Shown: positions 1 to 8,018 of the stretch, one piece after another
How the letters are laid out: the number at the start of each line of letters is the position of its first letter
Numbering within the stretch: the first letter of the stretch is position 1
From: Variovorax sp. RA8
Lineage (GTDB): Bacteria > Pseudomonadota > Gammaproteobacteria > Burkholderiales > Burkholderiaceae_C
NCBI RefSeq assembly: GCF_901827175.1
Contig: NZ_LR594662.1
Coordinates: forward strand, 3,162,001 to 3,226,000
Length of the DNA stretch: 64,000 nt
Reading direction: 5' to 3'
The notes under the pieces: model-generated
Told to the model about the DNA's origin: nothing
Databases searched by the model: none
Seen by the model: the letters and a program-made list of their open reading frames with translations, nothing else
Program-made: the position numbers and the translations under genes

Positions 1-113
1 TGCTTGAGGTGGATGGCAGTCGCCAGCCCGCCCGGGCCGGCGCCCACCACAACCACGTCGTATTCCATGGCTTCACGGGGGCCGAACTGGGCGAGGATTT
101 CGTCGTGCGTCAT
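1..113 (-). CDS. Electron transfer flavoprotein-ubiquinone oxidoreductase, N-terminal fragment
   Basis: Only the first 37 codons are inside the window; the gene runs off the left edge. The reverse-strand peptide begins MTHDEILAQFGPREAMEYD and continues into the dinucleotide-binding motif VVVVGAGPGGLATAIHLK, a GxGxxG Rossmann loop for FAD. This opening is typical of bacterial ETF-QO, which passes electrons from acyl-CoA dehydrogenases via ETF to ubiquinone at the inner membrane. It would serve the acyl-CoA dehydrogenase encoded at about 28 kb. It is divergent from the SDR operon that starts at 233. The family call rests on a short stretch, and another FAD-dependent oxidoreductase cannot be excluded. 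Confidence 0.72.
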   Translation of the reverse strand, partial: MTHDEILAQFGPREAMEYDVVVVGAGPGGLATAIHLK

Positions 114-232
114 GTGGGGTGTGGTCGATAATGGTTTTTGAAGGGGCGAGGCGCCGCGAAGGCCGGGCCATTTTATGCGGCGCCCGGCGTCCCCCGGCAC
201 GTCGCCCCGGCGACTCCCAACAGGACCTCCTC

Positions 233-1015
233 ATGGCTTACAGCATCGATCTTTCGGGCCGCGTGGCCTTTGTCACCGGCGCGTCGAGCGGGCTTGGCGC
301 GCAGTTCGCCAAGGCCCTGGCCCGCGCCGGCGCCGCGGTGGTGCTGGCCAGCCGCCATACCGACCGCCTCAAGGAGCTGCGCGCACGCATCGAGGGCGAG
401 GGCGGCGATGCCCACGTGGTGGAGCTCGATGCGACCGACATGGGCAGCATCAAGGCCGCGGTGGCACGGGCCGAGACCGAGGTCGGGCCCATCGACATCC
501 TGGTCAACAACTCGGGCGTGAGCACCACCCAGCGGCTGGAGGAAGTGAAGCCGCAGGACTACGACTTCATCTTCGATGCCAACGTGAAAGGTGCCTTCTT
601 CATCGCGCAGGAGGTGGGCAAGCGCATGCTGGCGCGGGCCCGCGGCGCGGCGCCCGGCACTTACATCGGCGGGCGCATCGTCAACATCGCCTCGGTGGGC
701 GCGCTGAAGGTGATCCCCAAGATCGGCGTCTATTGCATGAGCAAGGCCGCCGTGGTGCAGATGACCAAGGCGATGGCCCTCGAATGGGGTCGCTTCGGCA
801 TCAACGTCAACGCACTGTGCCCCGGGTACATCACGACCGACAACAACGAGGACCACTGGGCCTCCGACGACGGCCAGAAGCTGGTCGGCGGCCTGCCGCG
901 CAAACGCCTGGGCAAGCCCGAGGACCTCGACGGGCTGATCGTGTTGCTGGCCAGCGGCCAGAGCCACTTCGTCAATGGCGCCGTGATCGCGGCGGACGAC
1001 GGATACGCGCTCTGA
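233..1015 (+). CDS. SDR family NAD(P)-dependent oxidoreductase
   Basis: A 260-residue classical short-chain dehydrogenase/reductase. The cofactor loop TGASSGLG lies near residue 14, the NNSG motif near residue 90 and the catalytic YxxxK as YCMSK near residue 166, preceded by the serine in NIASVG. The start MAYSIDLSGR puts the Rossmann fold at the usual distance from the N-terminus. The open frame extends upstream to 119, but that part is low-complexity and unlike the family. The substrate is unknown; the family reduces or oxidises carbonyl/hydroxyl groups, often on acyl-CoA or acyl-ACP. It is the first gene of a tightly packed operon with a transporter and a thioesterase. Confidence 0.88.
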   Translation: MAYSIDLSGRVAFVTGASSGLGAQFAKALARAGAAVVLASRHTDRLKELRARIEGEGGDAHVVELDATDMGSIKAAVARAETEVGPIDILVNNSGVSTTQRLEEVKPQDYDFIFDANVKGAFFIAQEVGKRMLARARGAAPGTYIGGRIVNIASVGALKVIPKIGVYCMSKAAVVQMTKAMALEWGRFGINVNALCPGYITTDNNEDHWASDDGQKLVGGLPRKRLGKPEDLDGLIVLLASGQSHFVNGAVIAADDGYAL

Positions 1016-1923
1016 GCCGGAGCGACGTCATCGGCGTCGCGGCCGGCCTGGCTGCGGGGGCGCTCTGGGGCCTCGTCTTCGTGGCGCCGCGCATGGTGGG
1101 TCATTTCGGCATGGTGAACATCACCGCGGCGCGCTTCATCGTCTTCGGCGCGGTGGCCGGGGTGGCCGTCTGGTGGCGGCCGACCGGACACCGCTGGCCC
1201 GATGCGCGACAGGCCTTCACCGTGCTGGGCCTGAGCGGACTGGGCTTTAGCGGCTACTACCTGCTGCTGGCCTTCTCGATCGTGGATGCGGGCACGGAGG
1301 TGCCCAGCCTGGTCATCGGCACCATTCCGGCCTGGATGATGCTGCTGGGCCGGCCCGCGGGACTGCGCATGCAGGCCCTCTTGCCCGGGTTGGCACTCAC
1401 CGCCGCCGGCATCGCGCTGATGGTGGGGGCCGCCTGGCCAGAGGGCGGCATCGGCGACACGGGGCGGGCGCATTTCGGCTGGGGCCTGGTGCTGGCCGTG
1501 CTCGCGATGGCGAGCTGGACCGCTTTCGGCCTGCTCAACGCCGCCTGGCTGCGGCGCCATCCCGAGGTGCACGCGGCGGATTGGACCAACTGGCTCGGCA
1601 TCGCCACCGGCCTGGGCGCCTTCCTGCTGTGGCTGGCCGCGGGCTCCGACCTGCAGACCTTGCGCGCGCAGCCGGACGGCGCCCTGTTCGTGCTTCTGGC
1701 GCTGGCGGGCGGGCTGGGCTCTTCATGGCTGGCGACCGTGCTCTGGAGCATCGCCAGCCAGCGGCTCTCGGCCAGCCTGTGCGGCCAGCTGATCGTGAGC
1801 GAGACGCTGTTCGCCTTGCTTTATTCTTTTCTATGGGATGGCCGCTGGCCGCATGCGAGCGAGCTCGCGGCGGCGCTGCTGTTCGTCCTCGGCATCCTGG
1901 CATCCATCAAGGCGCACCGATGA
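1012..1923 (+). CDS. EamA/DMT family transporter
   Basis: About 303 residues with roughly ten hydrophobic segments and two EamA-like halves, the drug/metabolite transporter pattern for small-molecule export across the inner membrane. No ATG or good GTG lies before the first membrane segment (DVIGVAAGLAAGALWGLVF). The likeliest start is CTG at 1012, which overlaps the stop of the preceding gene as CTGA and gives a protein beginning MSRSDVIG. The 3' end overlaps the thioesterase start as ATGA. Overlaps on both sides imply translational coupling in one mRNA. The start codon is the uncertain part; the family is clear. Confidence 0.8.
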   Translation: MSRSDVIGVAAGLAAGALWGLVFVAPRMVGHFGMVNITAARFIVFGAVAGVAVWWRPTGHRWPDARQAFTVLGLSGLGFSGYYLLLAFSIVDAGTEVPSLVIGTIPAWMMLLGRPAGLRMQALLPGLALTAAGIALMVGAAWPEGGIGDTGRAHFGWGLVLAVLAMASWTAFGLLNAAWLRRHPEVHAADWTNWLGIATGLGAFLLWLAAGSDLQTLRAQPDGALFVLLALAGGLGSSWLATVLWSIASQRLSASLCGQLIVSETLFALLYSFLWDGRWPHASELAAALLFVLGILASIKAHR

Positions 1924-2339
1924 GAATCGAAATCCCCGAAGTCAAGAAGCTGGTCTACGACATGAAGATCCCGATCCGCTGGGGCGACATGGACGCGATG
2001 GGCCACCTCAACAACGCCAGCTACTTCCGCTACCTGGAGACGGCGCGCATCGACTGGTTCCACTCGCTGGGCGCCGAACCCTCGCCGGAGGGGCAGGGCG
2101 TGGTGATCGTCAATGCCTTCTGCAACTTCTACAAGCAGCTCGAGTACCCAGGCGACGTGCTCGTCAAGATGTACGTGAGCGACCCCGGCCGCACCACCTT
2201 CGAGAGCTGGGCCACCATGGCCCGCGCCGATGCGCCCGATGTCATCTGCGCGGCGGGCGGCGCGACCACCATCTGGGTGGACTTTCCGAAGCAGAAGGCG
2301 TTGCCGCTGCCGGACTGGCTGCGGGCCATTGTGAGTTGA
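1920..2339 (+). CDS. Acyl-CoA thioesterase (4-hydroxybenzoyl-CoA thioesterase family)
   Basis: A 139-residue single hotdog-fold protein. The N-terminal WGDMDAMGHLNNASYFRYLE motif matches the 4HBT signature, with the aspartate of GDMDAMGHLNN as probable catalytic residue. The family hydrolyses acyl-CoA thioesters in the cytosol; the natural substrate cannot be read from sequence. The ATG overlaps the transporter stop by 4 nt. Together with the SDR and the exporter this suggests processing of an acyl-CoA or related carbonyl metabolite, which is inference from context only. Confidence 0.87.
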   Translation: MRIEIPEVKKLVYDMKIPIRWGDMDAMGHLNNASYFRYLETARIDWFHSLGAEPSPEGQGVVIVNAFCNFYKQLEYPGDVLVKMYVSDPGRTTFESWATMARADAPDVICAAGGATTIWVDFPKQKALPLPDWLRAIVS

Positions 2340-2387
2340 GCGCGCGGGAGCTCGGCGTAGATCTGGGACTGCGCGCCGTCGGACCCC

Positions 2388-4664
2388 TCAGGGGTTGACT
2401 GCCGTCTCGGCAAGCAGCGCCACATCGCGAAGCACTTCGCTGACGATGATGCGATCGAGGTCCCCGAACTTCACGCGACCGTGGAATCCGGAAGTACCGG
2501 CCCTGCGCAGCACGATGCTCGGAAGGCGCTGCCTGGGCTCGAAGTCCGGCTCGCCGACGACCATGCCGGGCGCCAGTACCAGTTGGACTTCCAGCCCTTC
2601 GCCGACCTGCTTGCTGAACCAGCCGACGTATCCGCCATCCTCGACCAAGCCGCGGCGCCAGCCGCGGTCGACGAGCCCCATCACGCTGCCCGTGGCCACC
2701 GTCTTGCCGGCGAAGCGCCGGATTTCGCTGTCCGCGTGTTCGGCATCCGCCAGGATGAAGGTCTCGCGCCCGAGTTGCCTGAAAGGCTGCACGATTCCGA
2801 GGTCACCCAGGCGCTGTCCGAACGCGGCTTGCATCGGCTGCGGCATCTCCAGCACATGGGCGATGCCGACGCTTGCATTGGCCGGAAGGTCGGTGCGCGA
2901 ATCCTGGGCGACGACGAGGCACGCGTCTTCCTCGATCCGGAAATACCTCGCCGGCGCCTCCGTCCTCTCGTACATGCCCCAGACCAGGCGCGTGCCCAAC
3001 TGCCGCATCAGGGGGTGATCGAGAATGAAGAGACGGAAATCCCCCGCTGACCAGCGCATGCGACGGACCATGGCCATTTCCATCCGCGTGATCTGCAGGC
3101 CAGCGATGATTCTGGCGTCCTTTTTCAGTTGCCTGAAGCGCTCGACGGCTGCATGGGCCAGCGTCGCATCGTCCTGGGGGCCTGGCCTGGGCAGGTCTTT
3201 CAGGCGCGTGCCTTGTGCATCCTGCACGCAAGGTTTGAGTGCGGCATCGAGGTACACGCGGAACTGCCGCGGTCCGAAGTCCAGCCGCAAGGCGGCATGC
3301 ATGTCGAGCTCCAGGTCGGGCACGAGGCGATCGGCCAACTCGTCGGCGGTGAGTGCGCGCGCTTCGGCCATCGCCTCCATGTTGTCGCGGGCCCGCATTT
3401 GCAGGCCCTTGAACTTCAGCTTGCAGGCGATTGCGTTCAAATGCATCAGAGCGATATCGCTGCCGATTGCTGCCAGCAGGTCCAAGCCTGCCACCGCGCG
3501 CTGGTGCGCCGATTTGGCGGGCCATTCCCGGATGAACGGGGCCAGCCGGTGAGCGGTCTCGTCGTCGCCGAGTTGGCCAAGCGCCTCGAAGGCCCAGGCT
3601 TCCTTGACCGACGCGCCCGCGGACATCCAGGCTTCGAACAAGTCCCAGGCGAATTCGGCGAGCGAAGTCGGCGTGCAGGCATCCTTGACGATGGCGAGGC
3701 CGGGATAGGGCGCGTCCAGCCGGCTTATCGCCAGCATCGTGCCGAGGTGTTCCATGGCGCTGTCGGGTAGACCTGCACCGCTGTGCCGCAGCACCGGCCG
3801 GCTCGATGACGGTGCGACGAAGAACCCGGCCAGCCTGGGGATACGCGACGGCAGGACCTGCAGCGGATCTGTTTGCTGCAGCGTTTGCAGGGCCCGGGCC
3901 ATCTCCGATCCGTGGCGCGCTGCCGCCTCGCGCGCTTCGGCCCCGAAGCCTTGGGACAGCAGCCACCGCACACCGTGTTGCGCCAGGTCGCGTTGCGTCC
4001 TGTCCCGGCCGAAGGCCAGCGGCAGCGCTGTTGTCAGCGTGGTGATGGCATGGGCCGTCATCCAGGCGATGGCGGGCGGCCGCGCCTTCTTGAGGTGGCG
4101 CAGGGCATGCAATGCCGTGGACACCAGTCGGGCGCTGTCTACGTCGATCGCCAGGGCCAGACCCTCTGCGGCATGGCGTTGCGCATAGGCCGCGAGTCCC
4201 GGTAACGCGGCTTCGCCATGCTTCGCGAGGATCGCTCGGATCGCATCGCCGCGGCCCGTACACCACAGCTTGGAAGGATAGCTGTTCCATACAGCCAATG
4301 CAGCCGGGTCGGGCAGCAGCAGCACGAGGTCCGGCACCTCTGCGTGGAAGGCGTGCTGCGGGAGCTCGACATCACCCTCCCGCAGCGCTTCGCCGCTCAT
4401 CACCTTGGCTTGGCCGGCCGGGGCGATGCGCAAGGCTGCGAGCCAGTGCGCGGCGGGGCGGTCCAGGCGTTGCAGGCGCCAAGCGCCGGTCAGCGGACCG
4501 CATGCCGCGCTCGCCTTGTCAGCCAGAGTCCATCGGATGGTTTCCGGCAGGACGAGCGCGGGCAGGTCCAGCGTCGGCAGCTCGATCGACGTCCGGCCGT
4601 TCACCCATGGCGGTCGGCGAAGCAGCGGGGGCAGTTGCTCCGGTGAGGCCTCTTCGGTCTTCAT
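2388..4664 (-). CDS. DUF4132 (MolR-like) protein, main open frame of a probably frameshifted gene
   Basis: A 758-codon frame. The C-terminal third carries the DUF4132/MolR-like region: RRMRWSAGDFRLFILDHP, then a WGMYE segment, a Y-F-R-I-E-E-D stretch and a terminal FGDLDRIIVSEVLRDV. The function of the family is not established. The middle is rich in leucine/alanine helices resembling HEAT-type repeats. The first ATG here (4664) is probably not the true start. The same frame is open upstream to a TGA at about 4794, and a conserved-looking N-terminus lies in another frame starting at 5067. A reconstructed gene would span 5067-2388, about 890 residues. Nothing in the neighbourhood points to a role. 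Confidence 0.7.
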   Translation of the reverse strand: MKTEEASPEQLPPLLRRPPWVNGRTSIELPTLDLPALVLPETIRWTLADKASAACGPLTGAWRLQRLDRPAAHWLAALRIAPAGQAKVMSGEALREGDVELPQHAFHAEVPDLVLLLPDPAALAVWNSYPSKLWCTGRGDAIRAILAKHGEAALPGLAAYAQRHAAEGLALAIDVDSARLVSTALHALRHLKKARPPAIAWMTAHAITTLTTALPLAFGRDRTQRDLAQHGVRWLLSQGFGAEAREAAARHGSEMARALQTLQQTDPLQVLPSRIPRLAGFFVAPSSSRPVLRHSGAGLPDSAMEHLGTMLAISRLDAPYPGLAIVKDACTPTSLAEFAWDLFEAWMSAGASVKEAWAFEALGQLGDDETAHRLAPFIREWPAKSAHQRAVAGLDLLAAIGSDIALMHLNAIACKLKFKGLQMRARDNMEAMAEARALTADELADRLVPDLELDMHAALRLDFGPRQFRVYLDAALKPCVQDAQGTRLKDLPRPGPQDDATLAHAAVERFRQLKKDARIIAGLQITRMEMAMVRRMRWSAGDFRLFILDHPLMRQLGTRLVWGMYERTEAPARYFRIEEDACLVVAQDSRTDLPANASVGIAHVLEMPQPMQAAFGQRLGDLGIVQPFRQLGRETFILADAEHADSEIRRFAGKTVATGSVMGLVDRGWRRGLVEDGGYVGWFSKQVGEGLEVQLVLAPGMVVGEPDFEPRQRLPSIVLRRAGTSGFHGRVKFGDLDRIIVSEVLRDVALLAETAVNP

Positions 4665-5067
4665 CGAGGACAGCAGCGCCTGAAAGCGCTCCTGCTCGGC
4701 GGTCGTCAGCGCCTTCAGCGCCGTCGGGTCGCCAGGGCCAGCCGGACCGCCCAGCTTCGGGCCAGGCGCGAGCCGGAGGCCACGCTTGTTCGGTCATGCA
4801 CTTGAGCGTCGCGGCCGGATGGTGCCGCGCCAGCTTGTCGAGTACGGCTCGCGCTTCCTTGCGATTCATCCATTGCACCAGCAACGGCAGGGCCTGCGAT
4901 GCGGGCATGCGCTTGATCAGCGCGCTGAACTTCAGGCTGCTGTCGCGGCTCGGCGCGCTGCGCAACACCTCCAGCAGCAGCCTGGATGGGCCGTCGTGGG
5001 CCACCGCGTGCGGTGGGCTCGAGTCCTCGGCTTTCGCTGTGCCCGGGGCTTGCTCGGATCGTTTCAT
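4519..5067 (-). pseudogene. 5' fragment of the DUF4132 gene, out of frame with the main part
   Basis: From an ATG at 5067 the frame reads MKRSEQAPGTAKAEDSS, then helical sequence (RLLLEVLRSAPSRDSSLKF, LPLLVQWMNRKEARAVLDKL) like the N-termini of DUF4132 proteins. After TLKCMTEQAW at about 4790 it turns into arginine/proline-rich shadow sequence ending at 4519. The matching continuation (APGPKLGG, then TTAEQERFQALLSS leading into the 4664 methionine) is in the frame of the main gene. A net +1 shift near 4770-4794 would join them. It could be a genuine mutation, a sequencing error or, less likely, programmed frameshifting. Confidence 0.6.
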
Positions 5068-5131
5068 GGCTGGCTGTTCATCCTGGCTGTGTAGAGCGTT
5101 CCAGCCCGCCGGAGCGGCTGGAACCCGGCAC

Positions 5132-6499
5132 TCAGGCCGCGAGCAGCACGATCCGCGCCTCGAACCCCGTCGCCGCGCCCGGCGGCGGCGAGTACAACTC
5201 GAGCCGCGCCCCGTGCTTCTCGACAATGGTGTTGACGATCGAGAGCCCGAGGCCATAGCCTGCGCGGTCGGCGCTGTGGCGCACGTGGCGTTGCTGCAGG
5301 GTGCGCAGCTGCGCACTGCCGACGCCCGGGCCGAAGTCGCGCACGACCAGGTCGGCCGGCGCGGCCACCTCGATCAGGACGCGGCCTTGGCTGTAGCGCA
5401 GCGCGTTTTCGATCAGGTTGCGCAGCGCGATCGCCAGTGCATCCACGTCGCCGAGAGCCAGCGGCGCCTCGGCGTCGGGCACCTTCAGCGACAGGCGCTC
5501 GTTGACGCGCGGGTCCTTCCAGAATTCCTGCGCCACGGTGCCGGCGAGCTGGACCAGGTTGACCTTGGCGCGTGCCAGTGAGGCACCCGACTCGGCGCGC
5601 GATAGCTGCAGCAGCTTCTCGGCACGGTGGCCCAGCACGTGCAATGCGTCGAGGGCCGCCTCGACGTCATGGCGCCGCAGGTCGTGCTCCAGCGCGGTCT
5701 GAAGACGAAGGCGGGCGGCCGAGAGCGGCGAGCGCAGCTCGTGCGCCGCGTTGGCCGCGAGCGCGCGCTCGACGTCGAGCGCGTGGGACAGCCGCTCCAG
5801 CAGCCGATTGACGTCGTCGCCGACGGAGCGCAGCTCGCGCGGCAAGCCCGCGAGCCGGATCGGCCGGAGGTCCGCGCCGTTGCGCAGCGCGATCTCGCCG
5901 GCCAGCACCTGCAGGCCGCGCAGCTCGCTGCGGGCCACGTTGCGCAGCACCAGCGCCAGCAGGGGCAGCATCGCGATCAGCGGAATGATCAGTCCGAGCA
6001 GGGTGCGGTTGAGCGCCGTGCGGCGCTCGTCCAGCGGGTCGGCGACCTGGAGGTAAAGCCCGAGCGTCGGATGGCGCGCGGTGTAGATGCGCCAGGCCTC
6101 GCTGTCGGCGAAGCCCTGCGCCAGCGGCACGTCGAAGGCATTGGCCGGCGCCTCGGAGGAACGCAGCAGCACGCGCGCGTGCACGTCCACCATCTGGTAG
6201 AGCACCGCATCGGTGGGATACAGCTGCGGCGGCGCGATCAGCGGCAGCGCGGCGTCGGGGAGGTCGGCGCGCAGCTTGTCGAACTCGTGCACCGCGGTGT
6301 CGAAAGTGCGATGCGCGACCTCGGCGAGCTCGTTGTCGAAGTTGTGGTTGATCTCACGGTCGACGTACCAGCCCACGCCCAGCACGCACAGCAGCCAGAC
6401 CCCGCCGACCCAGACGATGAGCGTGCGCGTCAGCCGCCCGGCGAGCGAATCGCGGGAACCGAGCTCGGCTTCTGCCTGCTGCAGAAAACCGAGCTTCAT
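5132..6499 (-). CDS. Two-component sensor histidine kinase (PmrB/QseC-like)
   Basis: A 455-residue membrane kinase. One membrane segment (TLIVWVGGVWLLCVLGVGWYV) lies near residue 30 and a second (LLGLIIPLIAMLPLLALVL) near residue 180, enclosing a periplasmic sensor of about 125 residues. Then come a HAMP-like linker, an H-box AANAAHELRSPLSAARL with the phospho-acceptor histidine near residue 245, an N-box LRNLIENALRYS, and G-boxes (DFGPGVG, GYGLGLSIV). The start ATG at 6499 overlaps the stop of the response regulator as ATGA. The architecture and neighbours (PAP2 phosphatase, EptA) suggest a PmrAB-like system sensing envelope conditions; the stimulus is not evident. Confidence 0.9.
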   Translation of the reverse strand: MKLGFLQQAEAELGSRDSLAGRLTRTLIVWVGGVWLLCVLGVGWYVDREINHNFDNELAEVAHRTFDTAVHEFDKLRADLPDAALPLIAPPQLYPTDAVLYQMVDVHARVLLRSSEAPANAFDVPLAQGFADSEAWRIYTARHPTLGLYLQVADPLDERRTALNRTLLGLIIPLIAMLPLLALVLRNVARSELRGLQVLAGEIALRNGADLRPIRLAGLPRELRSVGDDVNRLLERLSHALDVERALAANAAHELRSPLSAARLRLQTALEHDLRRHDVEAALDALHVLGHRAEKLLQLSRAESGASLARAKVNLVQLAGTVAQEFWKDPRVNERLSLKVPDAEAPLALGDVDALAIALRNLIENALRYSQGRVLIEVAAPADLVVRDFGPGVGSAQLRTLQQRHVRHSADRAGYGLGLSIVNTIVEKHGARLELYSPPPGAATGFEARIVLLAA

Positions 6500-7173
6500 T
6501 TGTCCTCTTCCTCGGGCGAGAACGACAACCGGTAGCCGAGGCCGCGCAGCGTCTGGATGTGGCTGCGGCCCAGCTTGCGCCGCAGGCGGCTGACGAAGAC
6601 CTCCAGCGTGTTGCTGTCGGCCTCGTCGCCGAAGCCGTACAGCGCATCGGCCAGGTTCTCCCGGGTGTGGATGCGCTCGGGCCGTGTCGCCATCACGCGC
6701 AGCAGGGCCCATTCCTTTTGCGTCAGCGTGACCGGAATCCCGTTCTTGCGGACCAGGTCGCGCGCGAGATCGATCTCGAGCGTGCCTAAGTGGAGCACCG
6801 GCGTGCTGGCGCTGCTGCGCCGGCGCTCGACGGCGCGCAGGCGCGCCAGCAGCTCGGCTGGGTCGTAGGGCTTGATGAGGTAGTCGTCGGCGCCGGCGTC
6901 GAGGCCGCGGATGCGGTCGGTGACCTGGTCGCGGGCAGTGAGCACGATCACGATCGGGCGGTCGCGCAGCGCGCGCACGTCGGGCAGCAGCGACAGGCCT
7001 TCGCCGTCGGGGAGGTGCAGGTCGAGCAGCACGGCCGCGTACTGCACGGCCGCCAGCGCCGCGCGCGCCTGCGCTAGGCCGGGCGCCACGTCGACCACGA
7101 AAGCCTTGGCCTCGAGATAGCTGCAGACTGCACTGGCCAGCGCAGCATCGTCCTCGACCAGCAATATGCGCAC
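6496..7173 (-). CDS. OmpR/PmrA-family response regulator
   Basis: 225 residues: an N-terminal receiver beginning MRILLVEDDAALASAV with phospho-acceptor aspartate in AAVLLDLHLPDGEG (near residue 51) and the KPYDPAELLARL switch region, followed by a winged-helix DNA-binding domain (LTQKEWALLRVMATRP and RLRRKLGRSHIQTLRGLGYRL). It is translated first, with the kinase coupled behind it. The gene is divergent from the PAP2 phosphatase gene. TTCAG direct repeats spaced like an OmpR-family box stand in front of both the PAP2 and eptA genes and are the obvious candidate binding sites. Confidence 0.93.
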   Translation of the reverse strand: MRILLVEDDAALASAVCSYLEAKAFVVDVAPGLAQARAALAAVQYAAVLLDLHLPDGEGLSLLPDVRALRDRPIVIVLTARDQVTDRIRGLDAGADDYLIKPYDPAELLARLRAVERRRSSASTPVLHLGTLEIDLARDLVRKNGIPVTLTQKEWALLRVMATRPERIHTRENLADALYGFGDEADSNTLEVFVSRLRRKLGRSHIQTLRGLGYRLSFSPEEEDK

Positions 7174-7217
7174 GTCGCCTTCCTTTCCAAAGAATCGGAG
7201 TCTAGGGCAGTGCCCCC

Positions 7218-7249
7218 TTCAGCCAACGTTCAGCAGGCGGACTTAGGCT
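7218..7249 (+). promoter_or_regulatory. Putative response-regulator box and -10 element of the PAP2 gene
   Basis: Two direct TTCAG half-sites (7218-7222 and 7229-7233) are separated by 6 nt, an 11-bp period as expected for an OmpR-family dimer. Ten nt later comes a -10-like TAGGCT (7244-7249), 9 nt before the ATG at 7259. The same arrangement precedes eptA. A transcript from this element would have almost no leader. Regulation by the adjacent response regulator is inferred. Confidence 0.6.
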
Positions 7250-7258
7250 CTCGCCTCC

Positions 7259-7972
7259 ATGCTGCGTTCGATGCTCGCCAGGCGGCCTCTCGCCTGGACA
7301 CTCCTGACCTTGCTCCTGCTCCTGGCCTGGGATGCCACCGGCCTCGACCTCGCGCTGGCCCGCCTCGCGGGCACGCCGACGGGCTTCCCGTGGCGCGACA
7401 ACGGGTTTCTGGTGCATGTGATGCACGAGGGCGCCAGGTCGCTGAGCTGGCTGCTGCTGATCGCGCTCCTCGCCGCCATCCGCTGGCCGGTGGGCGTGCT
7501 GCGCCGCCTGCGGCTGCGCGAGCGGGCCCAGCTTGCCCTCACCGTGCTGGCCTGCGTGCTGGTGGTGTCGCTGGTCAAGCAGGCGAGCGCGACCAGCTGT
7601 CCATGGGACCAGAAGGCCTTCGGCGGCATGGCCCACTACGTGTCGCATTGGGCCTGGGGCCTGCGCGACGGCGGGCCGGGTGGCTGCTTCCCGGCCGGCC
7701 ACGCCTCCGCCGGCTTCGCCTACGTGGCTGGCTGGTTCGTGCTGCGGCGTGTCTCGCCGTCCGCAGCGCGGGCGTGGCTCGCCTGTGCGCTGGCGGCCGG
7801 GCTGCTGCTGGGCCTGGCGCAGCAGCAGCGCGGGGCCCACTACATGAGCCACACGCTGTGGACCGCCTGGCTTTGCTGGACCACCGGCTTTGCCGTGGAT
7901 GCGCTGCTGCGCCGGAGGTACGTGAGGTGCGATGCGCCGGTGGGCGCCGTGCCCAAGCTGAACGAAAGCTGA
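7259..7972 (+). CDS. PAP2-family membrane phosphatase
   Basis: 237 residues with about five to six membrane segments. It shows the PAP2 (acid phosphatase/vanadium haloperoxidase) signatures: GGCFPAGHASAGFAY corresponds to the PSGH-type motif 2 and RGAHYMSHTLWTAW to the SRxxxxxHxxxD-type motif 3. Motif 1 appears as KQASATSCPWD, the lysine of the KxxxxxxRP-type motif. Such enzymes remove or transfer phosphate on lipid substrates such as undecaprenyl pyrophosphate or lipid A at the periplasmic face. Its position between a PmrAB-like system and EptA suggests lipid A or carrier-lipid phosphate remodelling. The exact substrate is unknown. Confidence 0.85.
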   Translation: MLRSMLARRPLAWTLLTLLLLLAWDATGLDLALARLAGTPTGFPWRDNGFLVHVMHEGARSLSWLLLIALLAAIRWPVGVLRRLRLRERAQLALTVLACVLVVSLVKQASATSCPWDQKAFGGMAHYVSHWAWGLRDGGPGGCFPAGHASAGFAYVAGWFVLRRVSPSAARAWLACALAAGLLLGLAQQQRGAHYMSHTLWTAWLCWTTGFAVDALLRRRYVRCDAPVGAVPKLNES

Positions 7973-7980
7973 GTTGGGCA

Positions 7981-8012
7981 TTCAGTGAGTTTTCAGTCCG
8001 GCTTTCCAGACT
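7981..8012 (+). promoter_or_regulatory. Putative response-regulator box and -10 element of eptA
   Basis: TTCAG (7981-7985) and TTCAG (7992-7996) stand 11 bp apart, followed after exactly 10 nt by CAGACT (8007-8012) and, 6 nt further, the ATG of eptA. Half-site sequence, half-site spacing and distance to the -10-like element repeat those in front of the PAP2 gene. A weaker third half-site may lie near 8003. Seen directly; regulator identity is inferred from proximity. Confidence 0.6.
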
Positions 8013-8018
8013 CGCCGG

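Noticed and set aside
175..1923. 582-codon frame extending the transporter upstream across the SDR gene
   Set aside because: The upstream part is arginine/glycine-rich shadow of the SDR gene; membrane-protein sequence begins only after about 1012.
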